A stretch of 64,000 bases of DNA, taken from contig NZ_JNWV01000004.1 in the NCBI RefSeq assembly GCF_000716535.1, positions 310,001 to 374,000 on the forward strand. Direction: 5' to 3'. Position 1 is the first letter of the stretch; each line of letters opens with the position of its first letter. Made by a program: the position numbers and the translations under genes. The stretch is from Streptomyces flaveolus. Its GTDB lineage: Bacteria > Actinomycetota > Actinomycetes > Streptomycetales > Streptomycetaceae. A model generated the notes under the pieces. The model did no database searches. It saw only the letters and a list, made by a program, of their open reading frames with translations, and was not told where the DNA came from. This document shows, piece after piece, positions 9,824 to 20,526 of this stretch.

Positions 9824-10564
9824 TCAGGCCAGGATGACGCCGGCGACCTCCCGCAGCGCGGCTCCGGCCCGCCGCTGGAGGCCCGGCCCGAAGGTGATCC
9901 GGGTGGCCCCGAGTCCGCCGAGCACGGCGGGCGCGGGGCCGTCCCCGTCCAGCGCGGCCAGGGCGTTCAGCGGGCCCTGGATCCCGGCCCGCAGCAGGGG
10001 CAGTACGTCGGCGGGGGCGAGGATCGGATACACACAGTCCGCGCCCGCCGCGACGTACAACGCGGCACGCGCGACGGCCCGTTCCGGATCGCCGTCGCCG
10101 CGGACGAAGGTGTCCACGCGGGCGTTGACGAACAGCCGCCCGGCGGCCGCCGCACAGACCTCGGCGAGGAACCGGGCGTGCTCGTGCGGGTTTTTGAGCA
10201 CGCCACCGTCGGAGTCCTCCAGGTTGCATCCGACGGCCCCGGCCTCCAGCAGCCGCTCCACCAGCTCCTCCGCGCCGAGCCCGTACCCTCCCTCGACGTC
10301 CGCCGACACCGGCACGTCCACGGCCCGCGTGATCCGCGCGACCGCCGCGAACATCTCGTCGGCCGGAGTGGTCCCGTCCGCGTACCCGAGGGACGCGGCG
10401 ATCCCGGCGCTGGGCGTGGCCAGCGCCGGGAAACCGGCGGCCTCCAGCACCCGCGCGCTCGCCGCGTCCCAGGGACCGGGCAGCACCAGCGGGTCCCCCG
10501 GGGCGCGCCCCCGGTGGAGCGCGCGGAACCGCTCGGCCTTGTCCGGCGCCGGGCTACGGCTCAC
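9824..10564 (-). CDS. Isocitrate lyase/PEP mutase family protein
   Basis: A TIM-barrel enzyme of the PEP mutase/isocitrate lyase superfamily, 246 residues. It shows LVLPGPWDAASARVLEAAGFPALATPSAGIA at the start, the metal-binding region VSADVEGGYG, CNLEDSDGG and VNARVDTF. These fit the small phosphonopyruvate-hydrolase or carboxyphosphonoenolpyruvate-mutase-like group rather than true isocitrate lyase, because the KKCGH-type catalytic loop is absent. The exact substrate is unknown. Its GTG start overlaps the stop of the upstream AhpD-like gene by four bases (GTGA), so the two are an operon. Confidence 0.82.
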   Translation of the reverse strand: MSRSPAPDKAERFRALHRGRAPGDPLVLPGPWDAASARVLEAAGFPALATPSAGIAASLGYADGTTPADEMFAAVARITRAVDVPVSADVEGGYGLGAEELVERLLEAGAVGCNLEDSDGGVLKNPHEHARFLAEVCAAAAGRLFVNARVDTFVRGDGDPERAVARAALYVAAGADCVYPILAPADVLPLLRAGIQGPLNALAALDGDGPAPAVLGGLGATRITFGPGLQRRAGAALREVAGVILA

Positions 10565-11061
10565 CCGTGCTGACCGGGCTGGTAGTGGCCCGGGGTCATC
10601 CGGAAGGTCACGCCGAACCGGTTCCAGGCGTTGATCACCGTGATCGCGGCGACGAGCTGGGCCAGCTCGGCCTCCTCGAAGTGCTTGGCGGCCCGCTCGT
10701 ACACCTCCTCCGGCACGAAGCCGTCCGTGAGGACGGTGACCGCCTCGGTCAGCTCGATCGCGGCCAGCTCCTTCTCGGTGTAGAAGTGCCGGGACTCCTG
10801 CCAGGCGCTGAGCTGCACGACCCGTTCGACGCTCTCACCGGCCGCGAGGGCGTCCTTGGTGTGCATGTCGAGGCAGAACGCGCAGTGGTTGAGCTGCGAG
10901 GCGCGGATCTTCACCAGCTCGTACAGCTTGGGGTCAAGGCCCCGCTTGGCGACGCTGTCCAGGCGGATCATGGCCTTGTAGACGTCCGGGGCGTGCTCGG
11001 TCCAGGGCAGGCGCGGGGCTTCTTCGGCGGCGTATTCGACGGTTTCCTGTGCAGTGGTCAT
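10561..11061 (-). CDS. Carboxymuconolactone decarboxylase family (AhpD-like) protein
   Basis: A 166-residue all-helical protein. The core YELVKIRASQLNHCAFCLDMHTKDA carries the CxxC redox pair and the nearby His of the AhpD-like alkylhydroperoxidase core, about residues 48-72. The typical helix ELAAIELTEAVT follows. Such proteins reduce peroxides or act as redox partners; the physiological role here is not evident. It is the first gene of a two-gene operon with the PEP-mutase-like gene. Its start lies 46 bases from the divergent MocR regulator gene at 11108, which makes it a probable target of that regulator. Confidence 0.88.
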   Translation of the reverse strand: MTTAQETVEYAAEEAPRLPWTEHAPDVYKAMIRLDSVAKRGLDPKLYELVKIRASQLNHCAFCLDMHTKDALAAGESVERVVQLSAWQESRHFYTEKELAAIELTEAVTVLTDGFVPEEVYERAAKHFEEAELAQLVAAITVINAWNRFGVTFRMTPGHYQPGQHG

Positions 11062-11107
11062 GCCTCGACCCTAGGAGCGGGGCAGCCCAGGAGTATGGTC
11101 CATTTCC

Positions 11108-12544
11108 ATGGCGGAATCGTGGGCCACTCTGGGCGTCGACCTGCACCTCGAACCGAGCGGGTCGGGCGGCCTGCGCCGGGGGCTGACCGACGCCCTGCGG
11201 GACGCGGTCCGCTCCGGCCGGCTCGCCCCCGGCACCCGGCTGCCGTCCTCCCGCTCCCTCGCCGTCGACCTCGGCATCGCCCGCAACACCGTCGCCGAGG
11301 CCTACGCCGACCTGGTCGCGGAGGGCTGGCTCACGGCCCGCCAGGGCTCCGGCACCCGAGTGGCACCCGGCACGCCCGGCACCGGCGCGCCCTCCCGCAC
11401 CCGCACGGCCCCCGCCGCCGGAACGTCCCCCGGCACCACCCCGGTGACCTCGCACCGGGCCCCCGCCCGGCCCCTCCACGACCTCGTCCCCGGCACCCCC
11501 GACCTCGCCGCCTTCCCGCGCACCGAGTGGCTGAAGGCCACCCGCCGGGCCCTGGCCACGGCCCCCTTCCGCGCCTTCGGCTACGGCGACCCGCGCGGCC
11601 GCCCCGAACTGCGCACCGCCCTCGCCGGCTACCTCGCCCGGGCCCGCGGCGTGCGCACCGACCCCGACACCATCCTCATCACCGCGGGCTTCTCGCACGC
11701 CCTGACCATCCTCGGCAAGGTGCTGAGGGCCCGTGGGGTGCGGACGGTGGCCGTGGAGTCGTACGGCCTGGACGTCCACTGGGCGCTGCTGCGGAACGCG
11801 GGCCTGGCCACGCCCGCGCTGCCGTACGACGAACTGGGCACCGATCCCGTCGTGCCGGGGAACGCCGGCGCGGTGCTGCTGACCCCGGCGCACCAGTTCC
11901 CCATGGGCACGGCCCTGCACCCCGACCGGCGGGCCGCCGTCGTCGCCTGGGCCCGGCGCACCGGCGGCCTGGTCCTGGAGGACGACTACGACGGTGAGTT
12001 CCGCTACGACCGCCAGCCCGTCGGCGCGTTGCAGGGCCTCGCCCCCGACCGGGTCGTCTACCTCGGCACGGCCAGCAAGTCGCTCGCGCCCGGGCTGCGG
12101 CTGGGCTGGATGGTGCTCCCGCCGGCGCTGGCGGCGGAGGCGGCCTCGGCCAAGGGACAGGCCGACACCGTCGGCGTGCTGGAACAGCTCACCCTCGCGG
12201 AGTTCCTCACCTCCGGCGCGTACGACCGCCACGTCCGCTCCTCCCGCCTGCGCTACCGGCGCCGCCGCGACGCGCTCGCCACCGCCGTCACCGAGCGGGC
12301 ACCGGAGGTGCGGGTCACGGGGATCGCGGCCGGTCTGCACGCGGTGCTGCGGCTCCCGCCCGGCACGGAGGGGTCGGTGGTCCAGGCGGCGGCATGGCAG
12401 GGCCTGGCCCTGCACGGTCTTTCCTACCACCGCCACCCACAGGCGGTCACCGACCCACTGGACGCCCTGGTCGTCGGCTACGGCACACCACCGGACAGCG
12501 CGTGGGCCGGGGCGCTGGAGGCACTGTGCCGGGTACTGCCATGA
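11108..12544 (+). CDS. MocR/PdxR family regulator (GntR wing fused to aminotransferase fold)
   Basis: A 478-residue chimeric regulator. Residues 1-85 form a GntR winged helix (PGTRLPSSRSLAVDLGIARNTVAEAYADLV, then the wing LTARQGSGTRV). After a Pro/Thr-rich linker of about 35 residues, the remainder is a type-I aminotransferase fold with the expected PLP lysine in YLGTASKSLAPGLRLGW. MocR proteins use PLP or amino compounds as effectors. It is divergent from the AhpD-like/PEP-mutase operon and probably controls it. A PdxR role (vitamin B6 synthesis) is not supported by neighbours, since no pdxS or pdxT is present. Confidence 0.9.
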   Translation: MAESWATLGVDLHLEPSGSGGLRRGLTDALRDAVRSGRLAPGTRLPSSRSLAVDLGIARNTVAEAYADLVAEGWLTARQGSGTRVAPGTPGTGAPSRTRTAPAAGTSPGTTPVTSHRAPARPLHDLVPGTPDLAAFPRTEWLKATRRALATAPFRAFGYGDPRGRPELRTALAGYLARARGVRTDPDTILITAGFSHALTILGKVLRARGVRTVAVESYGLDVHWALLRNAGLATPALPYDELGTDPVVPGNAGAVLLTPAHQFPMGTALHPDRRAAVVAWARRTGGLVLEDDYDGEFRYDRQPVGALQGLAPDRVVYLGTASKSLAPGLRLGWMVLPPALAAEAASAKGQADTVGVLEQLTLAEFLTSGAYDRHVRSSRLRYRRRRDALATAVTERAPEVRVTGIAAGLHAVLRLPPGTEGSVVQAAAWQGLALHGLSYHRHPQAVTDPLDALVVGYGTPPDSAWAGALEALCRVLP

Positions 12545-12629
12545 GAGACGGTCGGCGCGATCGGGGGCGCGGGAAACCTCCCGCCCGGTCCCACACGACC
12601 CGCACCGGCGGGACGAACCCGAGGCGGAC

Positions 12630-13463
12630 CTACTCCACCGGTGCCTCCCCGAACCGGGCCAGTGCCAGCGCCCCCACCACCGCCACCGCGAACCCCAGCG
12701 CGGCGAGCCATCCCAGCCCCTCCCGCGTACGGTCCCCGAGCCAGACCACCCCGACCGCGGCCGGCCCGATCGTCTCGCCGAGCACCATCCCGGCCGTCGC
12801 GGTGGTCACCGAGCCCCGCTGGAGGGCCGAGGTGAGCAGCAGGAACGCGGCGCCGCCGCCGAGCAGCAGCGCGTAGGCGGCCGGGTTGGCCAGCAGACCC
12901 CCCACCCGCAGGGAGTCGATCAGCCGTACCGCCACCTCCACCACCCCGAACCCGAACCCGGCGCCGAGCCCCAGCAGCAGTGCCCGGGTCCGGCCGGACA
13001 GGCGCCCGCCGACACCGCCGAGCAGCAGCACGCCCAGCGCCGCCGCGACCATCGCGTACCGCAGCCAGTCCGGTCCGCCCCGGTCGCCCTCGGTGCCCGA
13101 GGCCAGCCCCAGCATGGCCAGCCCCGCGCACACCACCCCCACGGCGGCCCACTCCACCCCGCTCAGCCGGACCCGGAGCAGCCGCGCCGCCACCACCGCC
13201 GTCACCGCGAGGCTGGCCGCCAGCGCCGCGCCCACCGCGTAGATCGGCACCGACCGCAGGGCCGCGATCTGGAGCAGGAAGCCCAGCCCGTCCAGCGCGA
13301 GACCGGCGAGATACCGCCACTGCCGCAGGGCCCGCAGCAGCAGCGCCGCGTCCCCGCCGCCGGCCCCCTCGGCGCCCGCCGCCCGCGCAGCCACCGCCTG
13401 CAACACCGTCGCCGTACCGAAGCAGACCGCCGCGCCAACGGCGCACACCATTCCAAACAGCAC
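12630..13463 (-). CDS. EamA/DMT-type membrane transporter
   Basis: A 277-residue polytopic membrane protein with about nine or ten hydrophobic helices and very short loops. It has the two-fold repeat seen in DMT transporters: GMVCAVGAAVCFGTATVLQAVAAR at the N terminus, and TSALQRGSVTTATAGMVLGETIGPAAVGVVWLGDR in the second half. The C terminus lacks any soluble domain. It stands alone, 86 bases after the convergent MocR gene, and is divergent from the lipoprotein gene at 13618 with tandem 14-bp repeats between them. Substrate unknown. Confidence 0.8.
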   Translation of the reverse strand: MLFGMVCAVGAAVCFGTATVLQAVAARAAGAEGAGGGDAALLLRALRQWRYLAGLALDGLGFLLQIAALRSVPIYAVGAALAASLAVTAVVAARLLRVRLSGVEWAAVGVVCAGLAMLGLASGTEGDRGGPDWLRYAMVAAALGVLLLGGVGGRLSGRTRALLLGLGAGFGFGVVEVAVRLIDSLRVGGLLANPAAYALLLGGGAAFLLLTSALQRGSVTTATAGMVLGETIGPAAVGVVWLGDRTREGLGWLAALGFAVAVVGALALARFGEAPVE

Positions 13464-13546
13464 GAAGTGACTCTAGGGGAGCGGCAGATCGAGGCCCCAC
13501 CGAGGGGAATACTCACACCGATCTCTAGGCTGGCCGCCGAACACGG

Positions 13547-13602
13547 CATTCGAATCCGGGCATCCGAATCCGGGCATCCGAATCCGGGCATCCGAATCCG
13601 AC
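13547..13602. repeat. Four tandem 14-bp direct repeats in a promoter region
   Basis: Four head-to-tail copies of a 14-base unit with core CGAATCCGGG begin at 13547, 13561, 13575 and 13589. Copies two and three are identical (CATCCGAATCCGGG); copy one has T for C at the fourth base and copy four ends in AC. The array ends 15 bases before the ATG at 13618. It also contains TCCGAATCCGGGCAT phased every 14 bases, so it is not aligned to one face of the helix. It could be a multi-site operator or a slippage product. Confidence 0.9.
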
Positions 13603-13617
13603 GGGGGAGACACCACC

Positions 13618-14040
13618 ATGGACCGCACACGCCGACCACTCCGCTCCGGCACGGTCGTCCTCGGCGGCGTCGGCCTGCTGGCCGCCGCGCTCACCGCCTG
13701 CTCGTCCGAACCGGACAAGCGCTGCGTCGACCGGGACAGCTACAACCTCGCCAAGGGGTACAAGGTCGTCTCGGACAAGAACTGCAAGACCACGGGCGCG
13801 TCCGGGAAGACGGCGGGCAAGAAGACGCCGGGCAGGAAGACGACCGTCAGGAAGAAGGCCGACGCCGCCTGGTACTACGAGGGCGACGAGAAGAACGGCT
13901 GGGTCGACGGCGGCTCCTTCACCAAGCCCGGCAAGGGCTCGGGCGGCGGCTCCTCCGGCGATGACGACGACCACCACAGCGGCAGCGGCGGAGTCCACCG
14001 CGGCGGCTTCGGCGGCGGCAAGGGCAGCTCCGGCGGCTGA
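13618..14040 (+). CDS. Small Lys/Gly-rich lipoprotein, YgiB-like partner
   Basis: A 140-residue predicted lipoprotein: twin Arg near the N terminus, hydrophobic core, and lipobox LTAC near residues 26-29. The mature part has CVDRDSYNLAKGYKVV, a basic Lys/Thr stretch (residues 60-80), AWYYEGDEKNGWVDGGSF, and a Gly/Ser/His-rich tail. I do not recognise a Pfam domain with certainty. Because the next gene, 13 bases downstream, encodes a glutathionylspermidine-synthase-like ATP-grasp enzyme, the pair resembles the enterobacterial ygiB-ygiC arrangement. The ATG is preceded by GGGGGAG. The tail could be a protein-binding or modification target. Confidence 0.7.
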   Translation: MDRTRRPLRSGTVVLGGVGLLAAALTACSSEPDKRCVDRDSYNLAKGYKVVSDKNCKTTGASGKTAGKKTPGRKTTVRKKADAAWYYEGDEKNGWVDGGSFTKPGKGSGGGSSGDDDDHHSGSGGVHRGGFGGGKGSSGG

Positions 14041-14053
14041 CGACAACACGCAC

Positions 14054-15238
14054 ATGGAACGCCGTACCACCACACCCCGCCCCGGCTGGCAGCAGACCGT
14101 GGAGGCGCAGGGCCTGGTCTACCCGCTCACCCGCCACCCCGACGGCTCGCTGCGCCCGTACTGGGACGAGAGCGCCTACTACGTCTTCACCCTGGACGAG
14201 GTGGAGACGCTGGAGGAGACCGTCGAGGAACTCCACCGCATGTGCCTGGCCGCGGCCGGGCACATCGTGTCCGAGAACCGTCTCGCGGACCTCGGCATCA
14301 CCGACCCGCGGGTGGCCGCCGCGGTCACCGAGGCCTGGCACCGGCGTGCCGAACTCCCGTCCGTCTACGGCCGTTTCGACCTGCGCTACGACGGCACGGG
14401 ACCGGCGAAGCTCCTGGAGTACAACGCCGACACCCCGACCTCGCTGGTGGAGGCCGCCTCCCCGCAGTGGTTCTGGATGGAGGACCGTTTCCCCGGCGCC
14501 GACCAGTGGAACTCCCTGCACGAACGCCTGGTCGACGCCTGGCGCGCCCAGTCCGCGCTGCTCCCTCCCGGCAGCCCGCTCCACTTCGCGCACTCCTCGG
14601 CCGATGAACTCGGCGAGGACCTGATGACGGTCGCCTACCTGAAGGAGACCGCCGAACAGGCCGGCCTCACCACCGACTGGCTGGCCATGGAGGAGATCGG
14701 CTGGGACAGCCTCTCCGGCCGCTTCGTCGACAACCAACTCCGCTTCATCCGCGGCATCTTCAAGCTCTACCCCTGGGAGTGGCTCACCACGGACGCGTTC
14801 GGCGGGCACGTCCTGGACACCCTGGACAACGGCGGCGGCACCGGCAGCACCCTGTGGATCGAACCGGCCTGGAAGATGCTCCTGAGCAACAAGGCGCTCC
14901 TCGCCATCCTCTGGGAGCTGTACCCCGGCCACCCGAACCTCCTCCCCGCCTACCTGGACGGCCCCCGCGAACTGGCCGGCACGACCGGCTACGTGGCCAA
15001 GCCCCTGCTCGGCCGCGAGGGCGAGGGCGTCACCGTCCACGAGCCCGGCGCCCCGCCGGTCCTCCGCGAAGAGCCCTGCTGCTACCAGCAGTTGGCCCCT
15101 CTCCCCGCCTTCGACGGCAACCACGTGGTCCTGGGCGCCTGGGTCGTGCGGGACGAACCCGCGGGCCTCGGCATCCGCGAGTCCACGGGCCTGATCACCG
15201 ACGAGTACGCCCGCTTCCTGCCCCACGTGATCCTCTAG
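14054..15238 (+). CDS. Glutathionylspermidine synthase family ATP-grasp protein (YgiC-like)
   Basis: A 394-residue protein of the C-terminal synthetase domain family of glutathionylspermidine synthase. Typical features are YWDESAYYVFTLDEVETLE at the start, RFDLRYDGTGPAKLLEYNADTPTSL, WIEPAWKMLLSNKALLAILW, and GYVAKPLLGREGEGV, the ATP-binding segment. The N-terminal amidase domain of bifunctional GspSA is absent. Members form a C-N bond between a carboxylate and an amine, but the substrate in actinobacteria is not known to me. It follows the small lipoprotein gene by 13 bases and overlaps the convergent TetR gene by four bases. Confidence 0.87.
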   Translation: MERRTTTPRPGWQQTVEAQGLVYPLTRHPDGSLRPYWDESAYYVFTLDEVETLEETVEELHRMCLAAAGHIVSENRLADLGITDPRVAAAVTEAWHRRAELPSVYGRFDLRYDGTGPAKLLEYNADTPTSLVEAASPQWFWMEDRFPGADQWNSLHERLVDAWRAQSALLPPGSPLHFAHSSADELGEDLMTVAYLKETAEQAGLTTDWLAMEEIGWDSLSGRFVDNQLRFIRGIFKLYPWEWLTTDAFGGHVLDTLDNGGGTGSTLWIEPAWKMLLSNKALLAILWELYPGHPNLLPAYLDGPRELAGTTGYVAKPLLGREGEGVTVHEPGAPPVLREEPCCYQQLAPLPAFDGNHVVLGAWVVRDEPAGLGIRESTGLITDEYARFLPHVIL

Positions 15239-15816
15239 CCGGCGGTCGCCTCAGCGGGCCCCAGCAGCGTCTCCACCGCCGCCCGCGCGTGCGCCGCCGG
15301 GGCCGGGTCGCCGGTGACGGCCGCGGTGACGACGGCTCCCTCGGCGAGCAGGAAGACCGGTTCGGCCACCGGCGCGCCGGTGGCGCGGACCCAGGCCGTC
15401 AGCTGGTCGTGGAAGGCGCGCTTGTGGGCGCGGACCTCCGCCAGGACCGCCTCGGACGACGAGCCGAGTTCGCCGTGGGCGTTGATCCAGGCGCAGCCGC
15501 GGAAGCCGGGCTCCGCGAACCACGCGGCGAGCCAGTCGAAGACCGCGAGCACCCGTTCGCGGGGGTCCTGGACGCTCTCCACGTGGGCGGCGAGGTCCCC
15601 GCGCCAGCGCCGGTCGCGGTGCCTGAGCATGGCGACGACCAGGTCCTCCTTGGTCGCGAAGAGCCGGTATATCCGCTTCAGGGGCAGGCCGGAGGCCTCG
15701 CGGACCCGGTCCATGCCGACCGCCTGGATGCCGTGCGCGTAGAAGAGCCGCTCCGCCGCGTCCAGGAGCGCTTCGCGGTCCAGGCTGTTCTGTTCCTCGG
15801 TGACGGCGGCGGGCAT
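15235..15816 (-). CDS. TetR family transcriptional regulator
   Basis: A 193-residue repressor. The N-terminal helix-turn-helix spans residues 12-60: REALLDAAERLFYAHGIQAVG, then VREASGLPLKRIYRLFATKEDLV. The C-terminal ligand domain has AWFAEPGFRGCAWINAHGE, seen in a common TetR_C subgroup of this family. It is divergent from the DUF1348 gene at 15912, and two nearly identical 16-bp palindromes lie between the two starts. That strongly suggests it represses both genes. The ligand is unknown. Confidence 0.92.
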   Translation of the reverse strand: MPAAVTEEQNSLDREALLDAAERLFYAHGIQAVGMDRVREASGLPLKRIYRLFATKEDLVVAMLRHRDRRWRGDLAAHVESVQDPRERVLAVFDWLAAWFAEPGFRGCAWINAHGELGSSSEAVLAEVRAHKRAFHDQLTAWVRATGAPVAEPVFLLAEGAVVTAAVTGDPAPAAHARAAVETLLGPAEATAG

Positions 15817-15833
15817 CGGATCTCCTTGACGTC

Positions 15834-15884
15834 GAGAACGGGCGTTCTCTATCGTAGTCCCATCAACGGAGAACGGTCGTTCTC
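15834..15884. promoter_or_regulatory. Two 16-bp palindromic operators for the divergent TetR pair
   Basis: Two inverted repeats, GAGAACGGGCGTTCTC at 15834-15849 and GAGAACGGTCGTTCTC at 15869-15884, differ only in the two central bases. Their centres are 35 bases apart, about three and a half helical turns. They fill the space between the tetR start (15816) and the DUF1348 start (15912). Site one lies just upstream of the regulator, site two next to the ribosome site of the target. This is the classical layout for TetR autoregulation plus control of a divergent gene. Confidence 0.85.
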
Positions 15885-15911
15885 AACGTCGCTCCGACCG
15901 AGGAGGTCACC

Positions 15912-16373
15912 GTGTCCGAAGACCGCCCGCCCTACCCGCCGTTCACCCTGGAGACCGCTCTGCAGAAGGTGCAGGCGGCCGAGGACGCCTGGAACACCCG
16001 GGACCCCCACCGGGTGGCCCTCGCCTACACCCCGGACTCCGTCTGGCGGAACCGGGACCGGTTCGTCACCGGCCGCGAGGAGATCGTCGCCTTCCTCACC
16101 GAGAAGTGGGAGCGCGAGCGGGACTACGCGCTGCGCAAGGGCCTGTGGAGCTTCCACGACAACCGCATCGCCGTCCGCTTCCAGTACGAGTGCCGCGACG
16201 CCGACGGCCAGTGGTGGCGCTCCTACGGCAACGAGCTCTGGGAGTTCGACGAGCACGGCCTGATGCTCCGCCGCGAGGCCAGCATCAACGACGTGGCCAT
16301 CGAGGAGTCCGACCGGCGCATCTTCGGACCCCGGCCCGCCGACGAGCACGGCGCCGACTTCCCCCTCCACTGA
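15912..16373 (+). CDS. DUF1348 / SnoaL-like NTF2-fold protein
   Basis: A 153-residue protein of the DUF1348 family, which has the NTF2-like cone fold. Typical stretches are [27 protein letters not shown] and [21 protein letters not shown], ending with [19 protein letters not shown]. Function is not established for the family; members are often next to TetR regulators. The GTG start has GAGG seven bases upstream. Transcription is probably repressed by the adjacent TetR through the palindromes at 15834-15884. The stop codon abuts the stop of rocD on the other strand. Confidence 0.88.
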   Translation: MSEDRPPYPPFTLETALQKVQAAEDAWNTRDPHRVALAYTPDSVWRNRDRFVTGREEIVAFLTEKWERERDYALRKGLWSFHDNRIAVRFQYECRDADGQWWRSYGNELWEFDEHGLMLRREASINDVAIEESDRRIFGPRPADEHGADFPLH

Positions 16374-17582
16374 TCAGCCCCCGGACAGCACCGCCCGTAG
16401 CTGCTCCACCCCCCAGTCCAGGTCCTCCTCGCCGATCACCAGCGGCGGCGCGATCCGGACGGTCGGCCCGTGGGTGTCCTTCACCAGGACCCCACGGGCC
16501 AGCAGCCGCTCGGAGACCTCCCGCCCGGTGCCCACCGCCGGGGAGACGTCCACCCCGGCCCACAGCCCCCGCCCCCGCACCGCCGTCACCCCGCCCGCGC
16601 CGAGCAGCTCGCCCAGCTTCCCGTGCAGCCGCTCGCCCAGCCGCGCCGCCCTTTCCTGGTGCTCGCCGGTCCGCAGCATCGCGATCACCTCCAGCGCCAC
16701 CGCGCAGGCCAGCGGATTCCCGCCGAACGTCGACCCGTGCTCGCCCGGCCGGTACACCCCGAGCACCGCCGCGCTCGACACCACCGCCGACACCGGCAGG
16801 ATCCCGCCGCCCAGCGCCTTGCCCAGCACATACACGTCCGGCACGACCCCCTCGTGCTCGCACGCGAAGGTCCGCCCGGTGCGCCCCAGGCCCGACTGGA
16901 TCTCGTCGGCGACGAAGAGGACGTTCCGCTCACGGGTCAGCTCCCGCACCCCGGCCAGATAACCGGCCGGCGGCACGATCACCCCCGACTCGCCCTGGAT
17001 CGGCTCCAGCAGCACGGCCACCGTGTTCTCCGTCAGCGCCGACCGCATCGCGGTCAGGTCCCCGTACGGCACGATCTCGAACCCCGGCGTGTACGGCCCG
17101 AAGTCCGCCCGCGCCTCCGGATCGGTGGAGAAGCTGATCACCGTGGTCGTACGACCGTGGAAGTTGCCGCCCGCCACGACGATCTTCGCCATCTCCCCGG
17201 GCACCCCCTTCACCCGGTAGCCCCACTTCCGGGCCGTCTTCACCGCGCTCTCCACCGCCTCCGCGCCCGTGTTCACGGGCAGCACCATCTCCATCCCGCA
17301 CAGCTCGGCGAGCTCCGTGCAGAACGCGGCGAACCGGTCGTGGTGGACGGCGCGGGAGGTCAGCGTCACCCGGTCGAGCTGCCGCCGGGCCGCCTCGGCC
17401 AGCCGCCGGTTGCCGTGCCCGAAGTTCAGCGCCGAGTAGCCGGCCAGCAGATCCAGATAGCGCCGCCCCGCCACATCCGTCAGCCACGCCCCCTCGCCCG
17501 TGGCGATCACCACCGGCAGCGGGTCGTAGGTGGGCGCGCAGTGCGCGTCGGCGGCGGCGATGAGGTCCTCTGCAGCGGTCAC
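16374..17582 (-). CDS. rocD: Ornithine aminotransferase
   Basis: PLP-dependent class-III aminotransferase, 402 residues with the GTG at 17582 (GGGAG five bases upstream). Start choice: a longer in-frame reading exists but lacks a convincing site. The enzyme converts ornithine and 2-oxoglutarate to glutamate semialdehyde and glutamate. Signatures include YLDLLAGYSALNFGHGNRRL, the RocD-type VLPVNTGAEAVE, FVADEIQSGLGRTG, and the PLP lysine in YVLGKALGGGILPVSAV, then GSTFGGNPLACAVALE. No arginase or rocA is adjacent, so it may serve arginine degradation or proline supply from elsewhere. Confidence 0.92.
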   Translation of the reverse strand: MTAAEDLIAAADAHCAPTYDPLPVVIATGEGAWLTDVAGRRYLDLLAGYSALNFGHGNRRLAEAARRQLDRVTLTSRAVHHDRFAAFCTELAELCGMEMVLPVNTGAEAVESAVKTARKWGYRVKGVPGEMAKIVVAGGNFHGRTTTVISFSTDPEARADFGPYTPGFEIVPYGDLTAMRSALTENTVAVLLEPIQGESGVIVPPAGYLAGVRELTRERNVLFVADEIQSGLGRTGRTFACEHEGVVPDVYVLGKALGGGILPVSAVVSSAAVLGVYRPGEHGSTFGGNPLACAVALEVIAMLRTGEHQERAARLGERLHGKLGELLGAGGVTAVRGRGLWAGVDVSPAVGTGREVSERLLARGVLVKDTHGPTVRIAPPLVIGEEDLDWGVEQLRAVLSGG

Positions 17583-17689
17583 GGCCACTCCCGGAGACGA
17601 CGCGGACTCGACGGTGACCTCCTTCTTATCCTCGCTCGCATGGTGGACGCGGGACCTGCCCCGCGCGGCGCGCCCGGTAGGCTGACGCG

Positions 17690-17771
17690 AGGGCCGTGAC
17701 TGGCGCGCTGGGATGGGACGGACCATCAGGGAGCGGCCCGAGCGGGAAGAGTGCCGTGCGCCTGGGCCGAA
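17690..17771 (+). promoter_or_regulatory. ZTP/ZMP (pfl) riboswitch in the glyA leader
   Basis: The leader matches the pfl RNA consensus, which senses the purine intermediate ZMP/ZTP. P1 pairs GGGCCG (17691-17696) with CGGCCC (17734-17739). The conserved GUGACUGGC follows at 17695-17703, then a small hairpin ATGG/CCAT (17713-17716 with 17723-17726) and the conserved CAGGGAGCGGCC segment. The downstream conserved GCGCCTGGGC lies at 17758-17767; its GCGCC can pair with GGCGC at 17702-17706 to form the family's pseudoknot. The downstream gene glyA supplies one-carbon units, the expected target. No U-rich terminator stem is visible before the ribosome site at about 17797, so control may be translational. 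Confidence 0.88.
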
Positions 17772-17808
17772 CGTGAACGCTGTACGCACACCGTCCGGAG
17801 GTCCCCCG

Positions 17809-20377
<2,569 letters not shown>

Positions 20378-20526
20378 GGCGTACGACCGCACGGGTCCGC
20401 GCGGGCAGAGCGCTGCACATCACTTCCGCTGCGCCTGCCCGAAGGACATCCGTGGCCGTACAGTCGATAGCCGACGGCCGGGACGAGACGGCCGAGAAGA
20501 CGACAGATGCGACGACAGGAGACGAC

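Noticed and set aside
13547..13602. Iterons or a plasmid origin
   Set aside because: Four short repeats only, no replication gene, and the location is a promoter region in chromosomal housekeeping context.
17690..17771. Glycine riboswitch upstream of glyA
   Set aside because: The conserved glycine aptamer segments are absent, while the ZTP/pfl consensus including its pseudoknot fits.
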